The position numbers and the translations under genes are program-made. A stretch of 64,000 nt of DNA from positions 1,984,001 to 2,048,000 of the forward strand of contig JADJLJ010000001.1 in NCBI GenBank assembly GCA_016710165.1, given 5' to 3'. Source of the DNA: Chitinophagaceae bacterium (GTDB lineage: Bacteria > Bacteroidota > Bacteroidia > Chitinophagales > Chitinophagaceae). Positions 42,195-51,499 of this stretch are shown in pieces. Within the stretch, counting starts at the first letter, position 1; each line of letters begins with the position of its first letter. Below the pieces are notes generated by a model, which made no database searches, was not told where the DNA came from, and was given only the letters and a program-made list of their open reading frames with translations.

Positions 42195-45100
42195 TTAAAA
42201 CCCGATGTTTATTCCCACCGTGAACGTACGTCCATTGGCAATGGTGTTCCTGTCAACGCCTGGTGAACTTGGCGTGTTACCATTTGAAGAAACTTCAGGA
42301 TCAGGGCCGGGGTAGTCTGTAAATATGAAAAGGTTTTGTCCACTCACAAAGAACCTGGCACTGTTGATCCTTGCCTTGCTTATAAGTTCCTGTGGAAGAT
42401 TATATCCCAACGTCATATTTTTTAATTTGATAAAATCGCCCTTGAACAAACTGTACGTCATTGGCAGGGCCGAACCGTTGGATACGTTATCTCCGTAAAC
42501 AGGCCTTGGAACGGAACTCTCATCACCAAATTTCTTCCATGCGTTCAATACGTCCACGTGGTTGTTCCAGAAACGCATGTCGTGCAATCCTGCCCATGAT
42601 CCGTAGTAAACATAATTGCCTCCCTGGTATGTAACTAATATATCCAGGTCGAAATTCTTGTACCGGAAGTTATTGGACAACCCACCGTAGAATTTAGGCA
42701 GAGCATTGTGCATATAGGCATCTGCGGTCTGGTTAATGGTATTGGCCGATCCATCTGCTTTATTATAACGTGTTCCGTCGGGGTTGCTCCAGTTGAACTG
42801 GCCGGGACCGGGTGCAAAACGGTATAATACCCTGTTGCCGATGCTGTTCAGCAACACCCTGCTACCGGTAGCAGGATCAACACCTGCTGACCGTACCAGC
42901 CAAAGGCTGCCTACTGAATATCCAACCGCAGTACGATTAACCGTTTCCAGACCAGAAGTGGAAGTTAATACCTCAGCTAAACCTGGCGCAAGTTCCGTTA
43001 CTTGATTTGCTATATTAGTATAGTTGAAATTAACTGTCCAAGCGAAATTTTTTCTTTGAACCGGAACTATGTTCGTTGAAATCTCAATACCTTTATTTAT
43101 CATTTTACCTACATTAGAAGGTACAGAGGTTGGCAAGCCCGCAGATGGGGCCTGGGGTACATTCAATATTAAATTACTAATATTATTTTTGAAATAACTT
43201 GCTTCTACTGTGATTCGCTCATTTAAGATTCCAAAATTAACCCCCACATCAAGTTTATAACTGGTTTCCCACTTTAAAAGATTATTTCCAGCTTGGTTAA
43301 ATACCAAAGTTGGCAGACCTCCGTACAAACCAGAACCATAGGTTGAATAAGAAGCATAGTCTCCAATACCGCCCGTGTTGCCTACTTTGCCATAGCTACC
43401 TGTCAATCTGAAACTACTGAATACATTCTTCATCACATTCCAGAACTTTTCGTTGTTCAGGTTCCATCCTGCTGAAACACCCCAGAAGGTCTCTTTCTGG
43501 AATGGCAGGGCTGAATACTCATCCTGGCGAAGGTTTACACTAGCAAAATATTTCTTATTGAAGTCATACCTTATACGGCCAAAAACAGACGTAAGGTAAT
43601 TCTCTCCATAAACCGACCCGGTGGAATTATTGATTCCCCAGCCTGCCTGTATAACGGTATAAACAGGATCCGATACCTGCTGGCGGTTTATGCCAAACCC
43701 GGTTGAGGTACGGCGGTCCTGCTCCTGGCCCACTAAAGCGCTTACCGAGTGCTTTTGCCTGAACACATAATCAAATTGTGCTGTATTGCTCCAGGTCCAT
43801 CTTTTGTATTTACCCAGGGTGCTGCTGGCATTTCCCACAGCTGCAAAACCATCTCCATGAAGAGGGGTCTGGAATATTTCATTATCTACAAACAGGTAGT
43901 CAATTCCATAAGCTGATTTCAATGTAAGCCAACTGAATGGCTTGAACTGTATATATACATTCGACTGTATGTGGTTGGTCTCACTGTTGGAACGGTTCCG
44001 GTCGAACATAACTACCGGGTTGTAGAATCCAACCTGGGCAATGGAGTTATTCATTCCCCCGATAAAGTTCCCGGCTGTTGAGATATTATACGTTCCGTCA
44101 TTTTTATACGGCGACACATTGGGCGATGTAACAAATTGTAAACGACCCACCCCGGCAGTACCAAAGGCTTCCCCGTTCAGGGATCCGGACGACGCATTGA
44201 TCCTGTTCAACTCATTGGAATAAGATATCTTACCACCAATGGTGATCCGCTTATTGAAGCGGCTGTCCACATTCATTAAGATATTCTTGCGGGTGAAATC
44301 ATTGGTACGCAAGATTCCTTCCTGGCGTGAATAGCCCCCAGAAAAATAATACGAAGTGGTCTCATTGGCGCCGGAAACATTCAGGTTATGGTCCTGGTTA
44401 AAGCCCTGGCGGTAAATGATATCTGCCCACCGGGTATCAATGGGTTTTCCGTCAGGTCCGTTGGTCAGGGCAAATTTTGTATAATTAGCTCCTGCCGGAT
44501 TGGTTGTATTTAAGTTCTGGTTATTGGTGGCCGCCATATTCTTGAAATCGGTCCATTGCTGTGCATTCATCACTTCAGGGATGCCATACGCACTGGTAAA
44601 TCCAAAGGAAGCATTGTAGTTGATCCTTGTTTTACCGGCCTTCCCCTTTTTGGTGGTGATATATACAACCCCGTTGGCAGCACGGCTGCCATAAATGGCT
44701 GTTGCAGCAGCATCTTTGGCCACGTCGATCGATTCAATATCATTCGGATTAATGCTGGCCAACGCATTTCCGGCAGCATTGGTAGAGCTGAAATCTCCCG
44801 TCGGGGTAGGAATTCCATCAACTACAACCAAAGGATATGAGCTAAGTGAAATTGAACTGGTTCCCCTTATGCGGAAAACAGGTGGGGTATTTAATACCCC
44901 ATTTGGAATTTGAACTTGTACACCTGTTACCCGTCCTGCTAAAGCCTGGTCAAAACTCTGCACCGGCTTATCGGCAACGGCAGTACCTTTAATACTGGCA
45001 AGGCTTCCAGTAAATTCACGCTTTCTTTGCGTACCGTAACCTACCACCACCACTTCTTCCAGTTTTGAATCCCTGGGCCGTAAGGTTACATTGATCGTAA

Positions 45101-45362
45101 GCTGGTTGCCGATCGTTTTTGATTGTGCCTCAAAATTCACGTTTGAAAAATTCAGGCTCTTTACAGAAGCGGGAACCGAAATACTGTATGTCCCGTCTTT
45201 GCCTGTCTGGGTTCCTTGTTTTCCATCAGAACTCGTAACGGTAACACCTTCAATGGCTGCTCCTTTTTCATCAGTGACTTTACCACTGATTGTACGGTTC
45301 TGGGCAGCTGCATTTAGTACGAAAACAAATACAGCCGATAAGATTAAGATCAGTTTTCTCAT
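42195..45362 (-). CDS. SusC/RagA family TonB-linked outer-membrane protein
   Basis: A 1055-residue TonB-dependent transporter. Signal peptide (residues 1-20, ending AAAQ), then a carboxypeptidase-D-like regulatory domain (RTISGKVTDEKGAAIEGVTV), the TonB-box-like segment EEVVVVGYGTQ, the plug (FDQALAGRVTGVQV, RIRGTSSISLSSYPLVVVDGIPT, ASINPNDIESIDVAKDAAATAIYGSRAANGVVYITTKKGK) and a 22-strand barrel. It is a full-length SusC, co-transcribed with the SusD gene. An AT-rich stretch about 43,000-43,350 bp encodes barrel strands with a lower GC content than its surroundings. Confidence 0.97.
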   Translation of the reverse strand: MRKLILILSAVFVFVLNAAAQNRTISGKVTDEKGAAIEGVTVTSSDGKQGTQTGKDGTYSISVPASVKSLNFSNVNFEAQSKTIGNQLTINVTLRPRDSKLEEVVVVGYGTQRKREFTGSLASIKGTAVADKPVQSFDQALAGRVTGVQVQIPNGVLNTPPVFRIRGTSSISLSSYPLVVVDGIPTPTGDFSSTNAAGNALASINPNDIESIDVAKDAAATAIYGSRAANGVVYITTKKGKAGKTRINYNASFGFTSAYGIPEVMNAQQWTDFKNMAATNNQNLNTTNPAGANYTKFALTNGPDGKPIDTRWADIIYRQGFNQDHNLNVSGANETTSYYFSGGYSRQEGILRTNDFTRKNILMNVDSRFNKRITIGGKISYSNELNRINASSGSLNGEAFGTAGVGRLQFVTSPNVSPYKNDGTYNISTAGNFIGGMNNSIAQVGFYNPVVMFDRNRSNSETNHIQSNVYIQFKPFSWLTLKSAYGIDYLFVDNEIFQTPLHGDGFAAVGNASSTLGKYKRWTWSNTAQFDYVFRQKHSVSALVGQEQDRRTSTGFGINRQQVSDPVYTVIQAGWGINNSTGSVYGENYLTSVFGRIRYDFNKKYFASVNLRQDEYSALPFQKETFWGVSAGWNLNNEKFWNVMKNVFSSFRLTGSYGKVGNTGGIGDYASYSTYGSGLYGGLPTLVFNQAGNNLLKWETSYKLDVGVNFGILNERITVEASYFKNNISNLILNVPQAPSAGLPTSVPSNVGKMINKGIEISTNIVPVQRKNFAWTVNFNYTNIANQVTELAPGLAEVLTSTSGLETVNRTAVGYSVGSLWLVRSAGVDPATGSRVLLNSIGNRVLYRFAPGPGQFNWSNPDGTRYNKADGSANTINQTADAYMHNALPKFYGGLSNNFRYKNFDLDILVTYQGGNYVYYGSWAGLHDMRFWNNHVDVLNAWKKFGDESSVPRPVYGDNVSNGSALPMTYSLFKGDFIKLKNMTLGYNLPQELISKARINSARFFVSGQNLFIFTDYPGPDPEVSSNGNTPSSPGVDRNTIANGRTFTVGINIGF

Positions 45363-45467
45363 TTGCTTAGTAGTTTATGACGACAAATATATACCAGAAT
45401 CCCGGTAATTATCAAATACACAGACAAGTTTATTCACTTTTTAGCTGCTTTTCTACGGCCCCGTAAT

Positions 45468-47813
45468 TCAGGCCGAACGATGCTTCCGGGAAGGCTTTGG
45501 TGCGAACGCAAGCAATAATACCGGCAGCAAAACAAGGTTGGTTAACGTGGCAACAAGCAAGGTGCCGGAAGTTAACCAGCCAAGTGCTTTTGTACCCCCG
45601 AAATCGCTTACGCAAAAAATGATAAACCCGGCGATCAGTACCAGGGCTGTATATACAATACTCAACCCGGTGTTCTTAATGGTAACGCTAACGGTTTCAG
45701 GAATATTATTATTGTAGGCGGATAATTCCTGTTTGTAATTGACCAGGAACCGGATGGTAATGTCAATGGCGATGCCAAGGGCCACACTAAACACCAGTAC
45801 CGTTGATGGCTTGAGCGGAACCCCGGCCCAGCCCATGATGCCTGCCGTGATGACCAACGGGATCAGGTTCGGGATCAGCGAACACAGTAAGATCCGTACA
45901 GACCTGAACAGGTAAAGCATACACAGGGCGATTAATAGAAATGCCCAGAAGATACTTTCCTTCAAACCGTTCACAATAAAACGGCTACCTTCCAGGAAAG
46001 TGATGCTGGTGCCGGTAAGCTGCACGTTGTAAGATGCGGTGTCAAACAACTGGTTCGCCCTTTCTTCAATTCCCTTTAATACAAGCGGTAGTCTTTCTGT
46101 GCCCACATCGGCCATGTTCACGCTGATGCGGGTGCTTTGCCTTGCCGTATCAATGAAACTGGTCATCATTTTGGCCAGGTTATTCTTATTACTGCTGTCT
46201 CCTTTGGCAGGCCGCAGGTATTCCCCTACAAATGCCCCGTCAAAACTGTTGGGCAGGAGGTAGTTCGCAGAATCGCCTTCAAAAAAAGCCTGCTTGGCAA
46301 ACTTGAGACCCTCGGCTACACTGAGCGGCCTGTTCATCTCTTCCTGTGCCGCAATATAGGCTGACAAGGAATCCACTTTTTCAAACACGGCCAGGGCCTT
46401 CATACCTGCCAGGCCATATCGTTTCCTGGTATCCACCACGATCTCCAGCGGCATTACCCCATGAAAGTTCTTTTCAAAGAATTTAAGATCGGTGTAAACC
46501 TTATCTGTTTTCGGAAGATCATCCACAATGAACGAAACACTTTTCAATTTAAAAATTCCCGCTACCGCAAAGATCAATGAAGCGGCTGTTATGGCATACA
46601 ACGTTTTTTTATGATGAATGACCCAACGTTCAACCCGTAATAAGAATTTCACGATCCACCGGTTGTTCAGGTATTTTGTCTGCGATGCGTTGGGCGCAGG
46701 CAAATAACTTAATGCGGCGGGAAGCAGGATAAAGGAAATGAAGAAGATCACCATGATGCTGATGCCGGCCACCACGCCAAACTCTTTCAATATGGCGCTT
46801 TTGGTAAGTGCAAAAACGGCAAAACCAATGGCGGCGGTCAGGTTGCAGAACAAGGTAACCACCCCCATCTTACTTACCATATCCACCAATGCCTTGTATT
46901 TATCGGCTCCCTGCAAATAAGAAGTATGGTACTTATTGATGAAATAAATACAGTTGGGAACCCCGATCACCACTACCAGGCAGGGTATCAATGCCGTTAA
47001 CAGGGTGATCTTGTATCCGCATAACTGCAGAACACCCAGTGCCCATACCACCCCAAATACTACCACCAGCAGCGAAAGCAATGTAGTGCTGATGGAACGG
47101 AAGAACAACAGCAGGATCAGCGTACTCAGTAAAAGCGAACCAAAAAGAAAGTACCGCATCTCATTTTGTATCCGGTCGGCAACCACGGTCCGTATCAGCG
47201 GAAGGCCGCTTAAATGCACTTCAATATTTGTTTTCTTTTCAAACTCTGTGACCGCGTCAGTTATATCGGCCACCACTTTTGTCCGCCCCGCCGAATTCAA
47301 TATTTCTTTATTGATACGGACCGCTGCCAGGTAAGCATGCGCCTCCGGGTTGTAAAGCAGGCTGCGGTAAAAAGGATAATTATAAAAAACATGCACGGCG
47401 CTGTCGAGTGCCGCCTGGCTGTTTATGGAATCCGGGAATATCCGTTCTGCAACCAGTTTTTCTGTAAGTGAATCCTTGCGCAGTAAAACAGCCGATGAGA
47501 TACCCAACACATCTTCTACGTACTCTACTTTTTTCAACTGCCGGTGAAGTTCCCTGTACGCCTCAAATATTTTCAGCGTGAAGAGACTGTCTGTTTGAAT
47601 ACCGGCCACCAGCAAATTACCATCATCACCGAATTTTTCCTTGAATGCCAGGTACTCCCTGTACCTGGGATTATCGGTTGGTATTGCTTTGGAGAATTCA
47701 TAACTCAGTTTTACCTGCCTGGCATAATAGCCCATCAAAGCGGTCAATGCCAGCAATAAAATGAGTAAGGGCGCCCTGAACCTGAGTACAAATTCTCCCA
47801 AACGTTTCCACAT
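45468..47813 (-). CDS. RND-superfamily (MMPL-like) transporter
   Basis: A 781-residue membrane protein with about twelve helices in two halves, each with a large periplasmic loop after the first helix. The conserved RND-like region TALIPCLVVVIGVPNCIYFINKYHTSYLQG and GVVTLFCNLTAAIGFAVFALTKSAILKEFGVVAG is in the first half, and VFSVALGIAIDITIRFLVNYK in the second. The fold resembles MMPL/SSD exporters of lipids or hopanoids; the substrate is unknown. It lies 105 bp beyond the susC start on the same strand. Confidence 0.88.
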   Translation of the reverse strand: MWKRLGEFVLRFRAPLLILLLALTALMGYYARQVKLSYEFSKAIPTDNPRYREYLAFKEKFGDDGNLLVAGIQTDSLFTLKIFEAYRELHRQLKKVEYVEDVLGISSAVLLRKDSLTEKLVAERIFPDSINSQAALDSAVHVFYNYPFYRSLLYNPEAHAYLAAVRINKEILNSAGRTKVVADITDAVTEFEKKTNIEVHLSGLPLIRTVVADRIQNEMRYFLFGSLLLSTLILLLFFRSISTTLLSLLVVVFGVVWALGVLQLCGYKITLLTALIPCLVVVIGVPNCIYFINKYHTSYLQGADKYKALVDMVSKMGVVTLFCNLTAAIGFAVFALTKSAILKEFGVVAGISIMVIFFISFILLPAALSYLPAPNASQTKYLNNRWIVKFLLRVERWVIHHKKTLYAITAASLIFAVAGIFKLKSVSFIVDDLPKTDKVYTDLKFFEKNFHGVMPLEIVVDTRKRYGLAGMKALAVFEKVDSLSAYIAAQEEMNRPLSVAEGLKFAKQAFFEGDSANYLLPNSFDGAFVGEYLRPAKGDSSNKNNLAKMMTSFIDTARQSTRISVNMADVGTERLPLVLKGIEERANQLFDTASYNVQLTGTSITFLEGSRFIVNGLKESIFWAFLLIALCMLYLFRSVRILLCSLIPNLIPLVITAGIMGWAGVPLKPSTVLVFSVALGIAIDITIRFLVNYKQELSAYNNNIPETVSVTIKNTGLSIVYTALVLIAGFIIFCVSDFGGTKALGWLTSGTLLVATLTNLVLLPVLLLAFAPKPSRKHRSA

Positions 47814-47921
47814 AGATATTCCGGTTTAGAATTTTAGATCTAGCTTGTGCAAAGAACGTCAATTTGAATTGTTTTGCATGGGGCAAGCGTATAATGTTTA
47901 CTATTTTGAAACAATACAAAT

Positions 47922-47939
47922 TGACCCCCATTGGGGTCA
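47922..47939 (+). promoter_or_regulatory. Hairpin directly before the recO start
   Basis: TGACCCC (47922-47928) and GGGGTCA (47933-47939) pair perfectly around CATT. The hairpin ends 5 nt before the recO ATG and would cover the ribosome-binding region. Confidence 0.5.
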
Positions 47940-47944
47940 GGGGC

Positions 47945-48677
47945 ATGACACACAAGACCAAAAGGCATCGTATTGCGAAGTATCAGGTATGGCGAAACCA
48001 GCCTGGTGGTAACTATATTCACCGAAATGTTCGGCGTGCAGACCTATATGGTAAACGGGGTACGCACCGCTAAAAAGACCTCTGCAAAAGCCAGCCATTT
48101 TCAGCCAACCGCCCTGTTAGACCTGGTGGTATACCACAGCGACAACAGGTCCATGCAACGGGTAAAAGAGTTCTCATGGGCTGTGCTCTATACCCATCTG
48201 CTGAGCGATGTAATAAAGAACAGTATTGCTGCTTATATGGCTGAATTGATCTATAAATGCCTCAAGCAGCCCGAAGCCAACACCGACCTTTTTAATTTCT
48301 GCGAAGATTCTTTTTTGCAATTGGACAAAGCAGCCAGGCCGGTGGCAGCAAATTTTGCATTGTTCTTCACCCTGCACCTTACTCATTTTTTCGGGTTCCG
48401 GTTGGCGGATAACTTCAGTTCAGAAAATACTTTTCTTGACCTGCAGGAAGGGTGCTTCACAAACCACCAGCCATCCCATCCGCACTTTATTGATGGAAAA
48501 TACGCCGAACTCACATCCCAGTTGCTGAAAGTGATGCAACCACTGGAACTGGAGGAATTCAGGCTGAACCAGGAAATAAGAAGAACTCTTTTAATTAAAT
48601 ACCTGGAGTATTATGCCCTGCACATATCCGATTTCGGGCCAATGAAAACACTGATGGTGCTGCACGAAGTGCTGTAA
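47945..48677 (+). CDS. recO: DNA repair protein RecO (one frame break near start)
   Basis: Recombination mediator that loads RecA onto SSB-coated DNA with RecR. The intact frame from 47973 lacks the first residues; ATG 47945 starts MTHKTK and then leaves frame. Removing one A from the run 47960-47963 gives MTHKTKGIVLRSIRYGETSLVVTIFTEMFG, the normal OB-fold N terminus. The rest matches RecO: YMVNGVRTAKK, LLDLVVYHSD, and helical segments with HLTHFFGF and DLQEGCF, ending HISDFGPMKTLMVLHEVL. Bacteroidota RecO lack the zinc cysteines seen elsewhere. Restored length is about 243 residues. Confidence 0.88.
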
Positions 48678-48719
48678 AGGACCTGAAGGCTGTAAGCCGT
48701 CGGGGCCGTTAAAGATCCT

Positions 48720-49894
48720 TTACAAAATTCTTTTTGCATAAGTTTCTTTATTTAGCTGAAGATTATCTGTCCCTTCTATCAAGACCACCCCCGGCTGTTT
48801 TCCTTTTTCAAAACTACCAAGTTTTATATCCAGCTGCAAAGCTGCAGCGCCATTGGCAGTTGCCCATTTGAGCAATTCGGCGAGTTCGGTTCCCGGGAAA
48901 TTTTTTTGCAGGGTTTTTATTTCTTCCAGTATACTCAGGGTATCATTGGAAGCAAGGCTGTCGGTTCCCAGCACAATATCCACTCCCTGCTGCATAAGCA
49001 TCTGTACCTCCGGCAACCTGTTGCTGATATGGAGATTGGCATTGGGACAAAGACAAAGAACAGTGTGGAGCCGGGGGTCTGTAATTTGTGATTTTATAAA
49101 TGCGATGTCCTTTTCTGTTGTGCATACATTATGCACCAGGATGAGGGATTGACCTTTCCCGAAATAAGGTAAAAATGTTTGCAGGCTGTTTTTGCCGGAG
49201 GGCTGAAAGAAAGAAATATCAATGCCCATTTTTTCATACAATCTTAAAAGATCTCCGTTGCCTTTTTCAAACAATTCATCCTCTGCAGCAATTTCCTGGT
49301 TGTGGATGGTTAAAAGTTTATTACCGGGAAACGCATCGATCATCCGGAACATTTCAGCCGATACCGAGTAAGGTGCATGCGGCACAATGGAGTTTGCCGG
49401 CAGTGAAGCTGAATACGCATTATAAAGATCCACCGCCCGTTGAAACCGCAGTGCAGCAACGGCTGGCGGAAAACCACTGGCTTCAATAAAATTATGATAC
49501 TGCAACCTGCCTTTTGTCTTCTGCGGAATGGTAATCGTGTTGTTACAAATATCCCCACAGCAACGATCCCGTTCTCCCGCATTTCAGTTTCTGCGGTGTC
49601 AATGGCCGATAGTATCTCCGCCTCTTCAAAATGTCTTTCATTTACCACTTTCAGAACAAAATCAACCAGGCCGGTATGCCTGGGAATATGGCCCCGCATG
49701 TGCGAGAGCTCAAGATGGCAATGGCAGTTGATAAAGCCGGGGCTGAGTATCCCGGTAAATTTCTCTATCCCCTCCCCGGCTTCTTTTTCATTGACCAGGT
49801 CAACAATTACCCCCGCAGGATCCGTTATCAGGACCTGTTGCCGGAGGATACTGTACCCGTTGAAAATATGGTCGGCTGAAAATTTCCTGTACAA
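48720..49894 (-). CDS. Amidohydrolase / chlorohydrolase-type deaminase (one frame break)
   Basis: A metal-dependent hydrolase of the TRZ/ATZ type. The N-terminal frame (from 49894) has FTGILSPGFINCHCHLELSHMRG, giving the HxH metal motif (HCHLELSH); the second frame, ending at 48720, has IVPHAPYSVS, LVHNVCTTE, CLCPNANLHI and LGTDSLASNDTLSILEE, which supply the other metal ligands. One added C in the run 49553-49556 joins them as GIVAVGDICNNTITIPQKTKGRLQYHNF. Restored length is about 391 residues. Members deaminate adenosine-like or guanine-like substrates; aminodeoxyfutalosine deaminase is a possible identity but unproven. Confidence 0.8.
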
Positions 49895-49914
49895 AACGAA
49901 TGGTTGATATGATG

Positions 49915-49922
49915 TAAATTTG
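49915..49922 (+). promoter_or_regulatory. -7 box TAAATTTG upstream of prfA
   Basis: TAAATTTG matches TAnnTTTG and lies 87 nt before the prfA ATG. No TTG is found 19 nt upstream, so this is a candidate only. Confidence 0.35.
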
Positions 49923-50008
49923 CGCCTCCCGCAGTTGCCGGAACAAAAAGCAGCAAAAAATAATTATAAAATACGGTCCTCCCCGGGGGGAACCGGAACA
50001 AAGATACT

Positions 50009-51073
50009 ATGTTAGATAAACTGGATGCCATTAAAGGAAGGTTCGATAACCTGGCGGTAGCGCTTACCAACCCCGAGATCGTGAGCGACAATAAAAAATT
50101 TGCTGCCACCAGTAAGGAATACCGGAGCCTGGAAAAGATCGTTAACGCCCGCAATGAGTACATAAAGCTGCTGGACGACATTGAATTCAACAAAGAGGTG
50201 CTGAACGGTGATGACGATGAAATGAGGACGCTGGCCAAACAGGAACTTCCTGCATTGGAGGAAAAAAAAGAGAGCCTGGAAAGGCAATTACGCAATATGC
50301 TTATCCCCAAAGATCCGTACGATGAAAAAAATGCCATCCTGGAAATACGTGCGGGTACCGGTGGTGATGAGGCTTCTTTGTTTGCAGGGGACCTGCTGAG
50401 AATGTACCTGAAATACTGCGAAAAGAGAGGTTGGAAAACAGCCATACTAAGTGAAAGTGAGGGTACCGTTGGAGGATACAAAGAAGTTCAGGTGGAAGTG
50501 GTTGGCGATGATGTGTATGGGATATTGAAATTTGAAAGTGGCGTACACCGGGTTCAGCGAGTGCCTGACACCGAAGCCAGCGGACGGGTACACACCAGTG
50601 CTGCCACCGTGGCAGTAATGCCCGAAGCCGATGAAATAGATTTTGAGCTGAAGGAAAGTGATGTAAAAATGGAAACTGCCCGGAGCGGTGGTGCAGGCGG
50701 ACAGAATGTAAACAAGGTTGAAACCAAGGTATTCCTGACCCATAAACCAACAGGGATTACCGTGGTTTGTCAAACCGAACGTACCCAGCTTGCCAACCGG
50801 GAAAAGGCCATGGACATGCTGCGTACCCGGCTGTACGATGAAGAAGTACGGAAAGCAGAAGAAGCCATTGCACACAAAAGAAAGAGCCTGGTAAGTACCG
50901 GCGACCGGAGTGCCAAGATCAGAACCTATAATTTCCCCCAGGGCAGGGTTACCGACCACCGCATCGGGTTAACCGTATACAACCTGGATGCTGTTTTGAA
51001 CGGGGATCTCCAGGAATTCCTGGAAGCCCTCCAGTTTGCCGAAAATGCAGAAAAGCTGACTATGCAGAATTAA
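50009..51073 (+). CDS. prfA: Peptide chain release factor 1
   Basis: Recognises UAA and UAG stop codons and triggers peptide release. The 354-residue protein has the domain order of RF1, with the catalytic GGQ in SGGAGGQNVNKVETKV (near residues 229-231), HRVQRVPDTEASGRVHTSAATVAV before it, and the C-terminal RKSLVSTGDRSAKIRTYNFPQGRVTDHRIG. Length and the N-terminal GRFDNLAVALTNPEIV exclude RF2. It is followed by a 426-bp gap. Confidence 0.97.
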   Translation: MLDKLDAIKGRFDNLAVALTNPEIVSDNKKFAATSKEYRSLEKIVNARNEYIKLLDDIEFNKEVLNGDDDEMRTLAKQELPALEEKKESLERQLRNMLIPKDPYDEKNAILEIRAGTGGDEASLFAGDLLRMYLKYCEKRGWKTAILSESEGTVGGYKEVQVEVVGDDVYGILKFESGVHRVQRVPDTEASGRVHTSAATVAVMPEADEIDFELKESDVKMETARSGGAGGQNVNKVETKVFLTHKPTGITVVCQTERTQLANREKAMDMLRTRLYDEEVRKAEEAIAHKRKSLVSTGDRSAKIRTYNFPQGRVTDHRIGLTVYNLDAVLNGDLQEFLEALQFAENAEKLTMQN

Positions 51074-51287
51074 AAGGGCTGGTATGCCCTATCCGGACAC
51101 ATCCACTAAACGGGAGTGCTTTTATATTTTTAACCATTATCCCCCTGATCAGCATCTTGATGCACGCATTTACTACCGGTTCCCGGCTAAAATGCCGTGT
51201 AACCGGTTAAAATAATCCGTCCATTTTTTACGTTACTATAAATGGCCTGTTGCATTTAAGGAATGCTTAACAAAAAGCCTGAAACTT

Positions 51288-51303
51288 TTGGCACCTGTTT
51301 TGC
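51288..51303 (+). promoter_or_regulatory. Sigma-54-like promoter
   Basis: TTGGCAC, five bases, then TTGC puts the GG (51290-51291) and GC (51302-51303) exactly 10 nt apart, as required for sigma-54 -24/-12 promoters. The predicted start is near 51315. Confidence 0.5.
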
Positions 51304-51314
51304 GTAATACTATA

Positions 51315-51393
51315 CATAACAACGAAATTCAAATTTTCTCATAAGCAGTTAGTTTTGGTAACGGCCCCTGTTTCTACGGGGGCTTCTCTTTTT
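51315..51393 (+). ncRNA. Possible small RNA between prfA and tatC
   Basis: A transcript starting 12 nt after the sigma-54-like GC and ending at the hairpin of 51364-51383 (GCCCCTG / CGGGGGC, 6-nt loop) plus TTCTCTTTTT would be about 79 nt. There is no ATG-led ORF in it. No known RNA family is recognised. Inference from promoter and terminator spacing. Confidence 0.35.
51364..51393 (+). terminator. Intrinsic terminator in the prfA-tatC gap
   Basis: Stem GCCCCTG (51364-51370) / CGGGGGC (51377-51383) with loop TTTCTA, including one T-G pair, followed by TTCTCTTTTT. It lies about 290 nt past prfA, so it may serve a separate short transcript. Confidence 0.65.
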
Positions 51394-51474
51394 CCGGCAG
51401 GCAGGCTGTTGAGCGGCTGAAACGATGCTAAGAATGAAAATAAAAGCAGGTTTCTGATTAAACCAAGAGTACTT

Positions 51475-51482
51475 TACCTTTG
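51475..51482 (+). promoter_or_regulatory. -7 box TACCTTTG of tatC
   Basis: TACCTTTG fits TAnnTTTG and lies 18 nt before the proposed TTG start of tatC, which would have a very short leader. Confidence 0.45.
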
Positions 51483-51499
51483 CCGTCCAAATCATTGTA

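Larger units (their letters stand above)
51074..51499. other. Intergenic region with a sigma-54-like promoter and terminator
   Basis: This 426-bp gap separates prfA from tatC on the same strand. It holds a sigma-54-type element (51288-51303), a terminator-like hairpin (51364-51393) and, closer to tatC, a -7 box TACCTTTG (51475-51482). No ORF of coding character is seen. The first ~200 bp has short hairpins without clear assignment. Confidence 0.55.
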
